Positions 1-6,749 of a stretch of DNA of 55,916 bases are shown piece by piece. Numbering within the stretch: position 1 is the first letter of the stretch; each line of letters begins with the position of its first letter. The notes below the pieces were generated by a model, which was not told where the DNA came from, ran no database searches, and worked only from the letters and a program-made list of their open reading frames with translations. Source of the DNA: Sinomicrobium sp. (GTDB taxonomy: Bacteria; Bacteroidota; Bacteroidia; Flavobacteriales; Flavobacteriaceae); assembly GCA_029266035.1 (NCBI GenBank), contig JAJUFH010000021.1:1-55916 (forward strand), written 5' to 3'. A program made the position numbers and the translations under genes.

Positions 1-137
1 ATTCTTTGTAATTTCATAGACACGTAGAATAGAAAAACCCCGTTTTTTGGCACTTTGGCCAATTTTCGGGGTTTTGTTTCTCTAAATTACGGATTAATTC
101 ACTGAATTACAAATGTTTATTTAATTCTGAATGTACC
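1..137. repeat. Left copy of the window-flanking inverted repeat
   Basis: Bases 1-137 are the reverse complement of 55738-55874 with 3 mismatches (at 101, 103 and 135, facing 55774, 55772 and 55740). The core holds a hairpin with arms AAAACCCCG (34-42) and CGGGGTTTT (67-75). A 9-base inverted pair, TTTGTAATT (5-13) and AATTACAAA (105-113), surrounds it. The copy is cut by the window start, so its full length is unknown. No protein is encoded. It looks like a small palindromic interspersed element. Confidence 0.9.
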
Positions 138-159
138 TTTTATAGGAGTGAAAATATTC

Positions 160-200
160 AAAAAAAAGCCCGAAAGCGTTTGTTTTCGGGCTTTTTTTTG
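160..200 (-). terminator. Intrinsic terminator of aqpZ
   Basis: An A-run, a GCCCGAAA / TTTCGGGC stem with a short loop, and a T-run lie directly after the stop codon of the aquaporin gene. The symmetric A/T flanks would let it work in both directions. Apart from the terminal repeat, bases 138-209 hold nothing else. Confidence 0.85.
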
Positions 201-209
201 TCGATATAG

Positions 210-899
210 CTATTGAGAATCGCTGTCTTTTTTAAAGACGCGATATACCAGTCCGGCCAGTATAGCTCCGACGATAGGAGCCACGATAAATAACCAGAGT
301 TGCTGTAAAGCGGGTCCGCCTACAAAAATGGCCTGACTAATACTACGTGCCGGGTTTACAGAGGTGTTGGTCACAGGAATACTAATCAGATGAATCAGGG
401 TGAGGGCAAGTCCGATAGCAATTCCTGCAAAGCCCGCAGGGGCTCTTTTGTCGGTGGCGCCGAGGATTACGATAAGAAACATAAATGTCATCACGATTTC
501 TGTGAGTAATGCCGCCTGCATACTGTAACCACCCGGCGATTGGTCGCCGTAACCATTGGAGGCAAAACCGCCGATATCACTGCCATTTCCAGTGGCGATA
601 ACATAGAGTATGCCCGCAGCCAATAAACCGCCCAATATCTGAGCTACGATATAGGGAGCTAGTTCTTTTCCACTAAAGCGCCCTCCGATAAATAATCCTA
701 CAGATACCGCAGGGTTGAGGTGTGCTCCCGAAATGTGCCCCAAACTATACACAATGGTCAGTACAGTTAAACCAAAGGCTAGGGCAACTCCTAGAAATCC
801 GATTCCTGTTTCTGGAAATGCCGCCGCCAGAACTGCACTTCCGCATCCTCCCAGCACCAGCCAGAAAGTACCGATAAATTCAGCTAAAAATTTTTTCAT
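210..899 (-). CDS. aqpZ: Aquaporin Z, water channel
   Basis: A 229-residue inner-membrane channel that lets water cross the membrane passively. The two NPA boxes are intact (residues 62-64 in the motif SGAHLNPA and 182-184 in NTSVNPARS). The selectivity-filter residues of the water-specific AqpZ type are visible: Phe42, His170, Thr179 and Arg185. Six hydrophobic segments fit the family, and the length matches E. coli AqpZ (231 residues). A charged tail (KKDSDSQ) ends the protein. It reads away from the small membrane protein genes upstream with a 63-base gap, so it may be transcribed alone or with them. An intrinsic terminator follows. Confidence 0.96.
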   Translation of the reverse strand: MKKFLAEFIGTFWLVLGGCGSAVLAAAFPETGIGFLGVALAFGLTVLTIVYSLGHISGAHLNPAVSVGLFIGGRFSGKELAPYIVAQILGGLLAAGILYVIATGNGSDIGGFASNGYGDQSPGGYSMQAALLTEIVMTFMFLIVILGATDKRAPAGFAGIAIGLALTLIHLISIPVTNTSVNPARSISQAIFVGGPALQQLWLFIVAPIVGAILAGLVYRVFKKDSDSQ

Positions 900-962
900 A
901 GGTTATTAATTAAGTTAAACTAACAATAGGGAGTCTCGTTAAATGTATTGAAGGAAAAGTAG

Positions 963-1283
963 TTACAGATTGTATTGCTCCTGCATGATTTCGTATTGTT
1001 CCATGATGCCATCCATACCAATAGTAGCTATGAGTGTGATGAAGTATACAAAATAGGCAAGGTTCAACACTATGCCGATAATGGCGATAATCTTTGCCGT
1101 TTTTACATTGTTGTAGTTGCTGTACAATTCGGGTTCTAATTTATATTTTTTTGTGTCTTTGTTGGCCAGAACTAGAGCTATGACTGCAGGTATAATCCCC
1201 AAGCCGTAAAAACAGCAACACAGTAAAGAGGCGATTCCGAGTACAAGAGCCATGGTGGCATTTGGTAATTTTTGCGTTTCCAT
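963..1283 (-). CDS. Small CCC-motif (DUF4190-like) membrane protein
   Basis: A 106-residue protein with two hydrophobic segments (about 10-40 and 63-90). Three consecutive cysteines (LLCCCFYG, residues 21-26) lie inside the first. The layout matches the CCC-motif/DUF4190 proteins common in Flavobacteria, which have no known function. It lies 18 bases after the DUF2752 gene on the same strand, a pairing often seen in this family, so the two are probably co-transcribed. The tail is polar and Gln/Glu-rich. Confidence 0.75.
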   Translation of the reverse strand: METQKLPNATMALVLGIASLLCCCFYGLGIIPAVIALVLANKDTKKYKLEPELYSNYNNVKTAKIIAIIGIVLNLAYFVYFITLIATIGMDGIMEQYEIMQEQYNL

Positions 1284-1301
1284 AAGTAAAGTTTAGTTTG
1301 T

Positions 1302-1580
1302 TTAAATGAATTTAAGCATATAATTTCCAAGAATAAAGACAACGCTGATTGCGGCCAATATCCATGAGACATTTGAAAGCTTACTCTTTTCCCAAAGCTT
1401 ATCCGCCAGCAATGAGGCAAAAAATAATACGAGGGGGTAGATGGCAGGGTACATGTGAAAAGCTCCGATAAAATCACCTTCAAATATAAGGGCAATAGCG
1501 CGCTGCATTCCACATCCCGGGCATTCTATGCCGAGAATTTGCTTGTTGATGCAGGGAAGCATATAGTGATCTGCCTTCAA
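1302..1580 (-). CDS. DUF2752 family membrane protein
   Basis: A 92-residue protein. Near the N-terminus is the motif ECPGCGMQRA (residues 19-28), the hallmark of DUF2752, followed by two hydrophobic segments. Function is unknown; the CPxCG pair could bind a metal or form a disulfide. The start lies only 59 bases from the divergent gene at 1640, so the promoter must sit in that short gap. It is probably the first gene of a two-gene unit with the CCC-motif protein. Confidence 0.8.
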   Translation of the reverse strand: MKADHYMLPCINKQILGIECPGCGMQRAIALIFEGDFIGAFHMYPAIYPLVLFFASLLADKLWEKSKLSNVSWILAAISVVFILGNYMLKFI

Positions 1581-1595
1581 AATTGAAAAAGGTAT

Positions 1596-1627
1596 TTGTA
1601 CGGTTATCTAAATTAATATTATTTTTG
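1596..1627 (+). promoter_or_regulatory. Bacteroidota-type promoter for the small membrane protein gene
   Basis: TTG (1596-1598), a 21-base spacer, then TATTTTTG (1620-1627), matching the Bacteroidota -33/-7 consensus TTG...TAnnTTTG. It ends 12 bases before the ATG at 1640. This supports that start over an in-frame upstream one at 1583, which would overlap the promoter. Confidence 0.6.
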
Positions 1628-1639
1628 AGAAAAAGAAAT

Positions 1640-1867
1640 ATGCGCCTTAAAAATCACCCTTTGTTTTATCTTTTTCTGATTGTTATCGGAGCAGTTATGG
1701 CTTTTGTAGGCCAGGGACAAGGAGGCGAAGACAAGCCTTATATACTGATAGTGGGATTTGTTTTGTTGATGTACGGTCTCTACGGGACTGCCACAAAATG
1801 GGTAAAAGACAATCCGCGTCAAGATGAAGAGGATGATTCAGACGAGGATGAAGAGGAAACCACATAA
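1640..1867 (+). CDS. Small two-span membrane protein with acidic tail
   Basis: A 75-residue protein starting MRLKNHPLFYLF. It has two hydrophobic stretches (about 8-28 and 33-51) and a very acidic C-terminus (12 Asp/Glu within EEDDSDEDEEE and its surroundings). I do not recognise a function. Similar short proteins precede the Smr-domain gene in many Flavobacteria, and here the gap to that gene is 15 bases, which indicates an operon. The frame stays open upstream to 1583, but the promoter position argues for the start used here. Confidence 0.7.
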   Translation: MRLKNHPLFYLFLIVIGAVMAFVGQGQGGEDKPYILIVGFVLLMYGLYGTATKWVKDNPRQDEEDDSDEDEEETT

Positions 1868-1882
1868 TTTAGGATTTCGGAG

Positions 1883-2431
1883 ATGGAAGAAATAGGAAAG
1901 GGAGACCGGATAGAGGTTATAGACGATTCGCTTCGCGGGGATGTGATCGGTGTAGAGAAGGGGATACTTGTAGTGCGTACTGATGAGGGTTTTGAGTTGC
2001 GCCTGTCTAAGGCCGAGGTGGTAAAAATACCCGATGAATCCTTGTTGCACAATACCTCTTTGTCCCCCGAAAAATACCTTGCACATAAAGAACAACCCAA
2101 GCGAAGAAAAAAACCGACACCTAAGGCTAAAGAACGCGATATGCCAGGGATGGAAGTAGACCTTCATATCGAAAAATTGGTGTCGTCTGTAAAGGGGCTC
2201 AGCAATCACGAGATGCTCAATATTCAATTAGACACGGCTAGGAGACAACTGGAATTTGCTATTCGAAAACGGATCAGGAAGGTGGTGTTTATACACGGTG
2301 TGGGCGAAGGGGTGCTCAGAGCTGAACTCGAATTTCTCTTCGGTCGATACGACAATCTCAAATATTACGACGCGGATTACCGAAAATACGGAATGGGAGC
2401 TACCGAAGTTTATATCTACCAGAATGCGTAA
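1883..2431 (+). CDS. DUF2027/Smr-domain protein (MutS2 C-terminal-like)
   Basis: A 182-residue cytoplasmic protein. The N-terminal part (1-60) is a small beta domain of the DUF2027 type (GKGDRIEVID, then a KOW-like GDVIGVEKG). A basic linker (71-85) follows. The C-terminal Smr domain has both diagnostic motifs, DLH at 93-95 and HGVG at 138-141. Smr domains are nucleic-acid nucleases or RNA/DNA-binding modules; the exact role in Flavobacteria is not established. It follows the small membrane protein gene by 15 bases. The peptidyl-prolyl isomerase gene downstream has its own promoter. Confidence 0.88.
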   Translation: MEEIGKGDRIEVIDDSLRGDVIGVEKGILVVRTDEGFELRLSKAEVVKIPDESLLHNTSLSPEKYLAHKEQPKRRKKPTPKAKERDMPGMEVDLHIEKLVSSVKGLSNHEMLNIQLDTARRQLEFAIRKRIRKVVFIHGVGEGVLRAELEFLFGRYDNLKYYDADYRKYGMGATEVYIYQNA

Positions 2432-2439
2432 AATATCGC

Positions 2440-2447
2440 TATCTTTG
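2440..2447 (+). promoter_or_regulatory. -7 element of the peptidyl-prolyl isomerase gene
   Basis: TATCTTTG matches TAnnTTTG exactly and lies 21 bases before the ATG at 2469. No clear TTG is seen at the -33 position. Confidence 0.5.
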
Positions 2448-2468
2448 CAACCTTAAAAATATGAACTT

Positions 2469-3401
2469 ATGCAAAATGGAATTTATGCGAGATTCCACAC
2501 CACTAAAGGGGAAATCCTCGCAAAACTCACTCACGATAAGACGCCTGGTACGGTTGGAAACTTCGTTGGACTGGCAGAAGGAACCTTAAAAAATGACGTA
2601 AAAGAGGAAGGACAGCCTTATTACGACGGATTGAATTTTCACCGAGTAATCCCGGATTTTATGATTCAGGGTGGATGCCCTCAGGGAACCGGCGTAGGAG
2701 GTCCTGGCTATCAGTTTGACGACGAGTTTCATCCGAACCTCAAACACAGCGGTCCAGGCGTGCTTTCGATGGCCAATGCCGGCCCGGGTACCAATGGAAG
2801 CCAGTTCTTTATCACTCATGTAGAAACGGCTTGGTTGGACAACAAGCATACGGTATTTGGTTTTGTAGAAGAAGGTCAGGATGTGGTAAATGCCGTTCAA
2901 CAGGGAGATCGTATAGAAAAGCTGGAAATTGTAAGAGTAGGTGAAGAGGCAGAACAATGGGATGCCGTTGAGGCCTTTAGAAAATTTGAAGCCTCTAAAG
3001 AAGAGCGACTCGCCTTGGAAAGAGAGCGGGCAGAATCGGCTTTACGCGAGCTTACCGAGGGCTTTGAAAAGACAGAAAGCGGACTTTGGTATAAAATATT
3101 GGAAAAAGGAGAAGGAGAAAAAGCTGTGAAGGGAAAAGAGGTTGCGGTTCATTATGAAGGGATGCTTACTGATGGTACCGTATTCGATTCTTCTTTCAGG
3201 AGAAATCAGCCCATCAGTTTCCGACTAGGTGCCGGACAGGTAATTTCCGGTTGGGATGAAGGTATTGGTTTGCTCACTACCGGAGGTAAGGCGAGATTGG
3301 TAATTCCCCCACAATTGGCCTATGGAAGCCGAGGAGCTGGCGGAATTATCCCTCCCAATGCCACTTTGGTTTTTGATGTGGAACTGGTGAAAGTAGGATG
3401 A
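2469..3401 (+). CDS. Cyclophilin-FKBP fusion peptidyl-prolyl isomerase
   Basis: A 310-residue protein joining two unrelated prolyl isomerase folds. Residues 5-158 are cyclophilin: FHRVIPDFMIQGG (57-69, with the catalytic Arg59), NGSQFFIT (109-116) and WLDNKHTVFG (122-131). Residues 160-200 form a charged, Glu/Arg-rich helical linker. Residues 203-310 are FKBP: VHYEGMLTDGTVFDSS (227-242), GQVISGWDEG (256-265) and YGSRGAGG (285-292). There is no signal peptide, so it should act in the cytoplasm on folding or trigger-like chaperone work. The fusion is known in Bacteroidota. It has its own promoter and a terminator downstream. Confidence 0.93.
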   Translation: MQNGIYARFHTTKGEILAKLTHDKTPGTVGNFVGLAEGTLKNDVKEEGQPYYDGLNFHRVIPDFMIQGGCPQGTGVGGPGYQFDDEFHPNLKHSGPGVLSMANAGPGTNGSQFFITHVETAWLDNKHTVFGFVEEGQDVVNAVQQGDRIEKLEIVRVGEEAEQWDAVEAFRKFEASKEERLALERERAESALRELTEGFEKTESGLWYKILEKGEGEKAVKGKEVAVHYEGMLTDGTVFDSSFRRNQPISFRLGAGQVISGWDEGIGLLTTGGKARLVIPPQLAYGSRGAGGIIPPNATLVFDVELVKVG

Positions 3402-3477
3402 TATAATACGCTGCACAAAGACGCAGTAGTCAAGCTTTGCAGTGAGCAGGAAGAGTTTCCTGATGTTCGATAAAATG

Positions 3478-3518
3478 AATCGCGGTGGTTTAATTAAAAC
3501 TATCGCGATTTTTTTTTA
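3478..3518 (+). terminator. Intrinsic terminator after the isomerase gene
   Basis: Arms AATCGCG (3478-3484) and CGCGATT (3504-3510) with further pairing inside (GGTTT with AAAAC), followed by a T-run. Confidence 0.8.
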
Positions 3519-3618
3519 GATATGGCATAAGTAGGTGATAGAGAGAATGTATATCTGTGTGAATGTTAACCTTTTGTATAAACAGACATTAAAAGGCAAA
3601 CTAATACATTCATACATC

Positions 3619-4800
3619 ATGAAAACACAATCCAATACTTACAGTTTTTTAAGGGGGTGCTACCTCTTAGTGTGCAGACTGTTTTGTTTTTCAGAAAAGC
3701 AAACTGTTGCGAAGACCAAATTCGGACTAATGTCGCTTTTGTTCGCTATTGTACTGCTTTGCAGCTGTGATAATGACAGTGACAACAATGACGACATGGA
3801 CGACAATTTGCCTCCTGAAGAAAATTTGTTTGACTGTGAGGCGAGTATCGACTTTGAAGATCAAACTCTAAACGAAACATTCACTCCCGGTGTTAACTTT
3901 ACCGCTTCTGAACACTCGGTGTACATCGGAGATTTTACATTTGGAGATGGCACTTCCTATGCTGAAGATACAGCTCAAATACAAAACAGCATCAGTCCTG
4001 ATAGTACCGGATTGAGACTTTGGTTTGAAAATACTAAAGCAGGCTTTTATTTTGGCGGTGATCTCAGTGGTCTCAGTTTGCGGTATAGCGATTACGGAGG
4101 TAATTCAAATATTGTGGTCAATGGCGAGTTGGTCATATTTAAAGAATTTTCTGAGATAGACGGTACTACTATTAGTGGCGTAGATATTTCGGCTCGCATT
4201 GATACCCCCAGTTATATCAGTGACTTGGGAATACTTCAATTAGATGGTGACATAAGGTCTTTTGCTATAGGTGGACAGGAATTGGCCGTAGACAACCTCT
4301 GTGTTCAGTATGCCGAAACTTCTGGAGATTGTGATGTAAACATGGCTTTTGAAGATCAAACCTTAGGCGAAGTTTTAACTTATGGAGATGAAATTACCGC
4401 TTCGGGATACACGGTTAATTTGCAGGAGTTTACGTTTGGAGATGGTGATACCACTGACGAGGGAGAGGTCTATGTGAGCAATAACCTTATGGCCGGTGGT
4501 TCCGGATTGGATATCGGGTTTAACAATCTCAATGCAAATTTTGACTTTGACACTGGCATCAGCGGTCTAAGCATGCGATATGGTGCTTATGGAGGAAATT
4601 TGAATATAGAGATCAATGGCGAATTTGTCAATTTTGAACAATTTTCAGAAATAGACGGTACCACCATAGGAGGCGTTGAGTTGAGCTTACCGGTATACGG
4701 GGGCGATAGAGGTATATTGAAGCTGAGCGGTACTATATCTTCACTGCTTATAGGCGGACAGGAACTTTGGATAGACGATGTGTGCATTTCATTGCCATAG
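3619..4800 (+). CDS. Lipoprotein with two tandem copies of a beta-rich domain
   Basis: A 393-residue exported protein of unknown function. A hydrophobic stretch ending LLFAIVLLCSC gives a lipobox-like cysteine, followed by a very acidic run (DNDSDNNDDMDDN). Such a run after the lipid cysteine is the kind of signal that sends Bacteroidota lipoproteins to the cell surface. The rest is two homologous units of about 160-170 residues. Both contain F-E-DQTL, FTFGDG, SGLS-RY, YGGN and a shared FSEIDGTTI-GV segment, and both end in IGGQEL. The start is uncertain: ATG at 3619 gives a long positive N-region, while ATG at 3730 would start right at the signal core. It converges on the peroxiredoxin gene. 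Confidence 0.8.
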   Translation: MKTQSNTYSFLRGCYLLVCRLFCFSEKQTVAKTKFGLMSLLFAIVLLCSCDNDSDNNDDMDDNLPPEENLFDCEASIDFEDQTLNETFTPGVNFTASEHSVYIGDFTFGDGTSYAEDTAQIQNSISPDSTGLRLWFENTKAGFYFGGDLSGLSLRYSDYGGNSNIVVNGELVIFKEFSEIDGTTISGVDISARIDTPSYISDLGILQLDGDIRSFAIGGQELAVDNLCVQYAETSGDCDVNMAFEDQTLGEVLTYGDEITASGYTVNLQEFTFGDGDTTDEGEVYVSNNLMAGGSGLDIGFNNLNANFDFDTGISGLSMRYGAYGGNLNIEINGEFVNFEQFSEIDGTTIGGVELSLPVYGGDRGILKLSGTISSLLIGGQELWIDDVCISLP

Positions 4801-4825
4801 TAATCAGCCTTGCCACATATTTATT

Positions 4826-4866
4826 AAAAAAGGAGCGATAACACTGTGTTTGTCGCTCCTTTTTTA
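4826..4866. terminator. Bidirectional terminator between lipoprotein and peroxiredoxin genes
   Basis: An A-run plus GGAGCGA (4832-4838) pairs with TCGCTCC (4853-4859) plus a T-run. It lies between two convergent genes and can serve both. Confidence 0.85.
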
Positions 4867-4892
4867 TGGTGATATATTACAATACCTTCTGT

Positions 4893-5534
4893 TTAGTCGA
4901 GGTTAGGTTGTGGCGTAAGCCTTAGATAAGGTTTTACTTCTTTAAAGCCCTTTTTGAATATACCTGTAGCCTCTTCGTTGGAAATTGCAGGAGAGATAAC
5001 TACATCTTCACCGTTTTTCCAGTTTGCAGGAGTGGCCACTTTGTGATACTGAGTGAGTTGTAAAGAATCGATAACTCTCAGCAGTTCGTCAAAGTTTCTA
5101 CCGGTAGAAGCCGGATAGGTGATTATCAATTTGATGGTCTTGTCTGTACCAATTACATAAACCGAACGAACAGTAAGTGTAGAGTTGGCATTGGGGTGGA
5201 TCATGTCGTAAAGGTCGGAAACCTTGCGGTCTTCATCGGCAATGATAGGGAAGTTGACCGTGGTAGATTGGGTTTCGTTGATGTCCTTAATCCAGCCTTT
5301 GTGCGATTCCAGTCCGTCTACGCTAAGTGCAAGTACTTTTACATTTCTCTTAGCAAATTCGTCCTTGTATTTTGCTACAGCTCCGAGTTCGGTAGTACAT
5401 ACCGGGGTGTAATCTGCGGGGTGTGAAAAGAGAATGCCCCATCCGTCTCCGAGGTATTCGTAGAAGTCTATTTCTCCTTCGGAGGTCTGCGCCTTAAAGT
5501 TTGGAGCCTTATCTCCTAATCTCAGTGTACTCAT
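4893..5534 (-). CDS. 1-Cys peroxiredoxin (Prx6 subfamily)
   Basis: A 213-residue cytoplasmic thiol peroxidase that reduces hydrogen peroxide and organic peroxides. The peroxidatic cysteine is Cys46 in HPADYTPVCTTELG. It is the only cysteine in the protein, so no resolving Cys exists and an external thiol must recycle it, as in the 1-Cys Prx6 group. Length and the long C-terminal arm (from about 165) fit that group. The next gene upstream (5668-6228) encodes a thioredoxin-fold protein on the same strand, 133 bases away, which may or may not be the partner. No recognisable -7 element is seen in front. Confidence 0.93.
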   Translation of the reverse strand: MSTLRLGDKAPNFKAQTSEGEIDFYEYLGDGWGILFSHPADYTPVCTTELGAVAKYKDEFAKRNVKVLALSVDGLESHKGWIKDINETQSTTVNFPIIADEDRKVSDLYDMIHPNANSTLTVRSVYVIGTDKTIKLIITYPASTGRNFDELLRVIDSLQLTQYHKVATPANWKNGEDVVISPAISNEEATGIFKKGFKEVKPYLRLTPQPNLD

Positions 5535-5667
5535 AACTTTATTTTTAATGTTGTTTTTATATAAAACTATTTAGTCGATAAAATTAGTAGACTAATATGA
5601 GAAAACGAAATTTTGGGCATAAAAAATTTAAATAAAGGAATAGTTTTTTGCAATGGATAGAGCGGGT

Positions 5668-6228
5668 TTACTGTTTTTTCCATTTTATGTTACACCCTAT
5701 ACTGGGTTTTTGCACTTCACTGACGCTTTGTCCGTTTAACAAAGCGTCTAGAGCTCCTCTGAGGTCATGGCCTGTTACCGGAATGCCGTTTCCCGGTCTC
5801 GCATCGTCCAACTGTCCTCGATATACGAGGAGGAGCTCGGCATTGAAGATATAGAAATCGGGAGTACAGGCGGCGTCGTACGCTTTGGCTACCTCTTGTG
5901 TTTCGTCGTAGAGGTATGGGAAAGTAAATCCTTGTTCTGCTGCGTTTTTAGTCATGAGTTCTGGGGAGTCTTGAGGGTAATTTTCTACGTCGTTGCTGGA
6001 GATGGCTGCAAAGGCGATTCCCCTTGGAGTGTATTCTTTAGCTAAGGCTGCAATCCCGGGATTGACTAGTTGTACGAAAGGGCAGTGGTTGCATATAAAC
6101 ATGATTACCGTAGCCTTTTTTCCTCTAATGCTATCGAGATTTATATGTTTTCCCGAAACCGTATCGGGAAGCTCAAATGGAGCTGCTTTTGTTCCTAAGG
6201 GAAGCATATTACTGGGTGTCCTTGCCAT
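5668..6228 (-). CDS. Thioredoxin-fold (AhpC/TSA-like redoxin) protein with CNHC active site
   Basis: A 186-residue protein with an AhpC/TSA-type thioredoxin fold. The active site is CNHCPFV with Cys46 and Cys49, and a cis-Pro region is visible at CTPDFYIF (about 120-127). No signal peptide is present, so it is probably cytosolic. This family is widespread in Bacteroidota and is usually annotated only as thioredoxin family protein; the substrate is unknown. It could reduce the single-Cys peroxiredoxin encoded next to it, but that is inference from position only. Confidence 0.87.
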   Translation of the reverse strand: MARTPSNMLPLGTKAAPFELPDTVSGKHINLDSIRGKKATVIMFICNHCPFVQLVNPGIAALAKEYTPRGIAFAAISSNDVENYPQDSPELMTKNAAEQGFTFPYLYDETQEVAKAYDAACTPDFYIFNAELLLVYRGQLDDARPGNGIPVTGHDLRGALDALLNGQSVSEVQKPSIGCNIKWKKQ

Positions 6229-6316
6229 TTTTATCTGTAAAAAAACTAAAATAGAGGTATAGGTATATGAGCGATACCTGCGAGAGGCTAAGTTACAATT
6301 TTTTGTGAAACCTCTC

Positions 6317-6347
6317 TTGTACGGGGTATTTTACTGTAGTATTTTTG
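6317..6347 (+). promoter_or_regulatory. Consensus Bacteroidota promoter of the CsaA-like gene
   Basis: TTG (6317-6319), a 20-base spacer, then TATTTTTG (6340-6347). This is one of the best matches to TTG-N19/20-TAnnTTTG in the window. It lies 31 bases upstream of the ATG at 6379. Confidence 0.7.
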
Positions 6348-6378
6348 AGGGTGTAACAACTAATTAAACCTTAGTAAT

Positions 6379-6714
6379 ATGGAAATAAGCTGGAGTGATT
6401 TTGCAAAAGTAGAGATGCGCATAGGCACCATTGTTGAAGTTCGCAATTTTCCCGAGGCACGTAAGCCTGCTTATCAGCTAGTTATCGATTTTGGAAAAGA
6501 AGTCGGAATACGCAAGTCGTCGGCTCAGATTACCAAAAGATACAAAAAGGAAGAGCTGTTGAATCGTCAGATTGTAGCCGTGGTGAATTTTCCGAAAAAA
6601 CAAATCGCAAATTTTATGAGTGAATGCCTGATTATAGGTGCTGTAGGCGATGAAGGAGATGTGGTGTTGCTCGCCCCCGATTTTAAAGTGGAAAACGGAC
6701 AGAGGATTGCTTGA
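6379..6714 (+). CDS. csaA: CsaA/YgjH-type tRNA-binding domain protein
   Basis: A 111-residue stand-alone OB-fold of the EMAP/Arc1p tRNA-binding type, starting MEISWSDFAKVEMRIGTI and carrying KSSAQIT and NFPKKQIANFMSECLI, both typical of CsaA. Family members bind tRNA as dimers; the Bacillus protein was also reported to have secretion-related chaperone activity. It has its own promoter. It converges on the M14 peptidase gene with a 35-base gap. No domain is missing compared with the usual length of about 110 residues. Confidence 0.9.
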   Translation: MEISWSDFAKVEMRIGTIVEVRNFPEARKPAYQLVIDFGKEVGIRKSSAQITKRYKKEELLNRQIVAVVNFPKKQIANFMSECLIIGAVGDEGDVVLLAPDFKVENGQRIA

Positions 6715-6749
6715 TAGCATATTCCTCTATCCGTTTTAAGTTTATGGAA

